In this document: one piece after another, positions 61,344-64,000 of the stretch
How the letters are laid out: the number at the start of each line of letters is the position of its first letter
How positions within the stretch are numbered: the first letter of the stretch is position 1
Source: Fulvivirga ligni
GTDB taxonomy: Bacteria; Bacteroidota; Bacteroidia; Cytophagales; Cyclobacteriaceae
Direction of reading: 5' to 3'
NCBI RefSeq assembly: GCF_021389935.1
Contig: NZ_CP089979.1
Coordinates: 477,001-541,000, forward strand
Length of the DNA: 64,000 nt
The notes under the pieces: generated by a model
Seen by the model: the letters and a program-made list of their open reading frames with translations, nothing else
The model's database searches: none
Told to the model about the DNA's origin: nothing
Translations under genes and position numbers: made by a program

Positions 61344-64000
61344 TTAAATTGCTGGCACTCTCAATACCACTACAGCACCCGGCTGCTTGTTATCATCCAC
61401 CCAAATCTTACCATTATGTTTATCAATTATCTTTTTACAAATGGTAAGACCCAATCCACTACCCTCGGGCTTATCATTCTCTTGGCTTTTTGCCTGATAA
61501 AATGCCTCAAAAATCAATTTCCTCATCTCCACCGGAATACCCGGCCCGTTATCAATCACCTTCAGCTCCACTTCATTTCCCTTCATTGACGTTATCACAT
61601 TTACCTGACCTTGTTCCTGGTTGCAATATTTAATAGCATTGGAAAGCAGGTTAAGCACCACCTGTGTAAGACCATCATTATTACCCCTTATTGCAGATAG
61701 ATTAGGATCAAATGATGTGGTCATAGCAATATTTTTTTCCTTCGCCCATTGACTTACAGAACTAAGAGAAGTTTCAACCACCTCATTCAGATTCAAATAA
61801 TCCAGCGGCATTTTCAACTCCCCAGAATCCAATTTTTCAAGGTTAAGCACCTGATTAATAAGCCTTTCCATGCGTTTTGTTTCTTCCACAATAATATTGA
61901 GAAAAGCTGAACGCTCGTCATCAGATATATCCTGGTGATCATTTAAAATTTCAGACATGGCCCTAATGGATGTTATAGGAGTCCTCATTTCATGGGTAAC
62001 GGTAGAAATAAACTCATCTTTTATATGATCCATCTCCTTCAGTTTCTCATTGGCCTCCCTCAACTTTTGTCCCGCCTCTTCCAGCTGCTGAGATTTTATT
62101 TCTAACTGCTTGTTGTATGATATATATTGCTGCGCTTCACGAAGAATATCAAACACCTCCTTAATGTCTACTACATTCTCTTCTTTCACCACTGAGGCCA
62201 TTAGCACCCGCGCAGATGTAGAGCCGATAGCACCGGAGAGCAGCTTTTCAGCGTAATTGACTATTCTATAATCTGCCTCCACACTCTTCTCTTCTATATT
62301 ATTTTGAGTCATAAATTTTCTAAAGGCCCTCTCAGTTCTTGGCCCACCTAAAAACTGTGATATCAACCTTTTTAGATCTGAAATAAAGGCGCGCCCTTTC
62401 CAAAGTATGGAGCTTTCATAGCTAGAAGAATATTTAAAAATGTCTACAAATATTTCTGCCTGGTTGATTTCCTGCGTAGAGCGATGGGTGAGCGTAGAAA
62501 CCACTAGAAAGGAGGAAACATTGAAAAACATGCTCCAAAAAAATCCACTAACAATATAATCCATTGAATCTAGGCCGAGAAAACCATGTGGGCTCAACCA
62601 TGACCAATGAAAAGGTCCGTTTTCAACAAAATCCTCAGTAATTATACCAGGACTCACCATAGTAGGAACTACCAAAATATAAAACCAAACCATAAAACCT
62701 GCCAATAGCCCCACCAGAGCTCCTTTTCTATTGGCCATTTTCCAGTAGATGCCACCAATAATAGCCGGGGCAAGCTGAGCCACAGCCACAAAAGATATTA
62801 ATCCTATTGAAACAAGGGAAAAACTATCACCCACAAACTTGAAATATAGATAGGCTAAAAACAACATCACCATTATGATCATCTGCCTACCGCGAAGTAC
62901 AATGAGATCCAACCTCCCTTTAAAATATTGAGAAACCAGCCTGCTCTTAATGAGATTTGGCGTAATAATATGATTACTAACCATAATACTTAAAGCTGAG
63001 GTAGATACTATGATCATACTAGTAGCCGCGGAAAAGCCGCCTAAGAAAATAATCAGTGCCAGTAAGTTATTATCATACGCCAGTGGAATGGCCAGCACAT
63101 AAGTATCTGCATTAACATTCTGATCCTGGAATATCATTTTGCCTCCCAGAGCTATCGGAATCACAAACAGATTAATCAATAGCAGATACAGTGGAAATAG
63201 CCATAGTGCCTTTTTTAAATGATTTTCATTTCTATTTTCTTTCACCGCCACATGAAACTGACGCGGCAAGAAAAGTAAAGCCAGGGCCGATAAAATATTC
63301 AAGGCCATCCAACTGCCGTATTGTGAGTCATCTATAGTGACCAAAGCATTAAACTGCTCCAAATCGGCGGCCTGCTGGAAGATATTTCCAAACCCGTCAA
63401 AAAGACCAAACGTAACATATAAACCAAGTGCTAAAAAAGCCAATAGCTTAAATACTGATTCAAAAGCTATGGTGGTAATTAGGCCTACATTTTTCTGATT
63501 GGCATCTATATTTCTAGCTCCAAAAAGAATTGTAAATACGGCAAGCACCACTGTAATATAGAAGGAAGTATCATCTAGAAAATATCCAGATGTTTTAGAA
63601 GAGCCCTCTGAAAGAATGAGATAACTATTAGAAATCGCTTTTAGCTGAATAGAAATATATGGCAGCACTCCCAAAAAGCAGAAAACCGTTATAATAGCAC
63701 CCAAAGTAGCATTCTTTCCATATCTGGAAGCCACAAAATCTGCCATATTGGTAATTCGGTGCACTTTACTTATCCTGATGATCTTTCTTAGCACTATCCA
63801 GAATAACGGTGCCAGCATTACCGGACCTAGATAAGTAGTGAGAAAATCAAGTCCCTGGTGAGAGGCTCTGCCCACACTTCCATAATAAGTCCAGGCGGTG
63901 CAGTACACTGCCAATGAAAGTGAATAGATATAGGGTGAGTTTAGCCAGGATTTATCGGCATTCTTCTCCGCCCAGGAGGCTATCAGAAATAGAATGATGA
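61344..64000 (-). CDS. Sodium:solute symporter-histidine kinase fusion, 5' end cut by window edge
   Basis: A CbrA-like sensor with a sodium:solute symporter domain (about a dozen helices over the first 500 residues), a short helical linker containing EKLLSGAIGSTSARVLM and DIKEVFDILREAQ, then HisKA with FISTVTHEMRTPITSIRAM and an ATPase with LSNAIKYCN, DNGPGIPV and GSGLGLTICK. The frame is open to the window edge: residues ahead of the first candidate start, such as AEKNADKSWLNSPYIYSLS, are typical of the SSS N-terminus, so the start lies outside. The TTG at 63914 is internal. It probably senses transport of a carboxylate or amino acid. Confidence 0.93.
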   Translation of the reverse strand, partial: IILFLIASWAEKNADKSWLNSPYIYSLSLAVYCTAWTYYGSVGRASHQGLDFLTTYLGPVMLAPLFWIVLRKIIRISKVHRITNMADFVASRYGKNATLGAIITVFCFLGVLPYISIQLKAISNSYLILSEGSSKTSGYFLDDTSFYITVVLAVFTILFGARNIDANQKNVGLITTIAFESVFKLLAFLALGLYVTFGLFDGFGNIFQQAADLEQFNALVTIDDSQYGSWMALNILSALALLFLPRQFHVAVKENRNENHLKKALWLFPLYLLLINLFVIPIALGGKMIFQDQNVNADTYVLAIPLAYDNNLLALIIFLGGFSAATSMIIVSTSALSIMVSNHIITPNLIKSRLVSQYFKGRLDLIVLRGRQMIIMVMLFLAYLYFKFVGDSFSLVSIGLISFVAVAQLAPAIIGGIYWKMANRKGALVGLLAGFMVWFYILVVPTMVSPGIITEDFVENGPFHWSWLSPHGFLGLDSMDYIVSGFFWSMFFNVSSFLVVSTLTHRSTQEINQAEIFVDIFKYSSSYESSILWKGRAFISDLKRLISQFLGGPRTERAFRKFMTQNNIEEKSVEADYRIVNYAEKLLSGAIGSTSARVLMASVVKEENVVDIKEVFDILREAQQYISYNKQLEIKSQQLEEAGQKLREANEKLKEMDHIKDEFISTVTHEMRTPITSIRAMSEILNDHQDISDDERSAFLNIIVEETKRMERLINQVLNLEKLDSGELKMPLDYLNLNEVVETSLSSVSQWAKEKNIAMTTSFDPNLSAIRGNNDGLTQVVLNLLSNAIKYCNQEQGQVNVITSMKGNEVELKVIDNGPGIPVEMRKLIFEAFYQAKSQENDKPEGSGLGLTICKKIIDKHNGKIWVDDNKQPGAVVVLRVPAI

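Overview
The window is AT-rich chromosomal DNA from a member of the Bacteroidota, most probably order Cytophagales (a Fulvivirga- or Marivirga-like bacterium is my best guess; genus is not provable here). The reasons are a porP-gldK-gldL-gldM-gldN type IX secretion/gliding locus, a SprE/PorW-type lipoprotein, a TonB-dependent receptor, a DUF4271 gene beside hemD, an ATP synthase operon without atpD/atpC, and a tRNA promoter of the Bacteroidota type (TTG-N19-TAnnTTTG). Almost everything is core genome. I see no insertion sequence, prophage, CRISPR array or integron. Both ends cut a gene: a cysteine desulfurase on the left and a symporter-histidine kinase fusion on the right. No gene-free stretch reaches 300 bases.

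Layout. 1-9.2 kb holds mixed metabolism and signalling: cysteine desulfurase, a polysaccharide deacetylase-like protein, ferrochelatase, a VTT membrane protein, a GNAT protein, a five-PAS histidine kinase and a YdeI/OmdA-type protein. 8.5-17.1 kb on the minus strand is one long block: M23 peptidase, bactofilin, atpZ-like, a small membrane protein, atpB-E-F-H-A-G, a terminator, then a UbiA-like membrane protein overlapping a methyltransferase. 17.2-23.9 kb on the plus strand is sprE/porW, a PBP1A and uvrC, tightly packed. 24-29.7 kb is the T9SS core (porP, gldK, L, M, N; transcribed right to left). 29.8-33.5 kb has hemD, a DUF4271 gene split by an in-frame UGA, and a BamA-like outer membrane protein abutting the divergent hemW. 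35-38.6 kb has a LytTR two-component system and a type II NADH dehydrogenase. uvrA follows.

41.7-45.5 kb is the most distinctive accessory locus: an apparent five-gene operon of AhpD-like protein, radical SAM ArsS, purine nucleoside phosphorylase, arsenite methyltransferase ArsM and a secreted MsrB. Together these suggest arsenosugar biosynthesis. The phosphorylase carries Asp where 6-oxopurine PNPs carry Asn, which fits cleavage of an adenine nucleoside such as the arsenic-bearing deoxyadenosine made by ArsS. 45.6-53.4 kb has a lytic transglycosylase, a LOG-family protein, a TIGR01777 epimerase, two lipoproteins and a TonB-dependent receptor paired with a beta-helix lipoprotein.

53.5-64 kb has an orphan MoxR ATPase, a phosphatase, an exonuclease/GIY-YIG fusion, a DUF1232-YtxH-holin-like envelope trio, tRNA-Gly and tRNA-Leu, and a compact signalling operon (symporter-kinase, receiver, cNMP/CBS/DUF294 protein, DnaQ-like exonuclease) resembling acetate-associated loci of other bacteria.

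The observations I rate highest are the arsenosugar operon with its adenine-type PNP, the UGA-split DUF4271 gene, a chitin-binding-like insertion in GldN, and a terminator-like hairpin between atpE and atpF.
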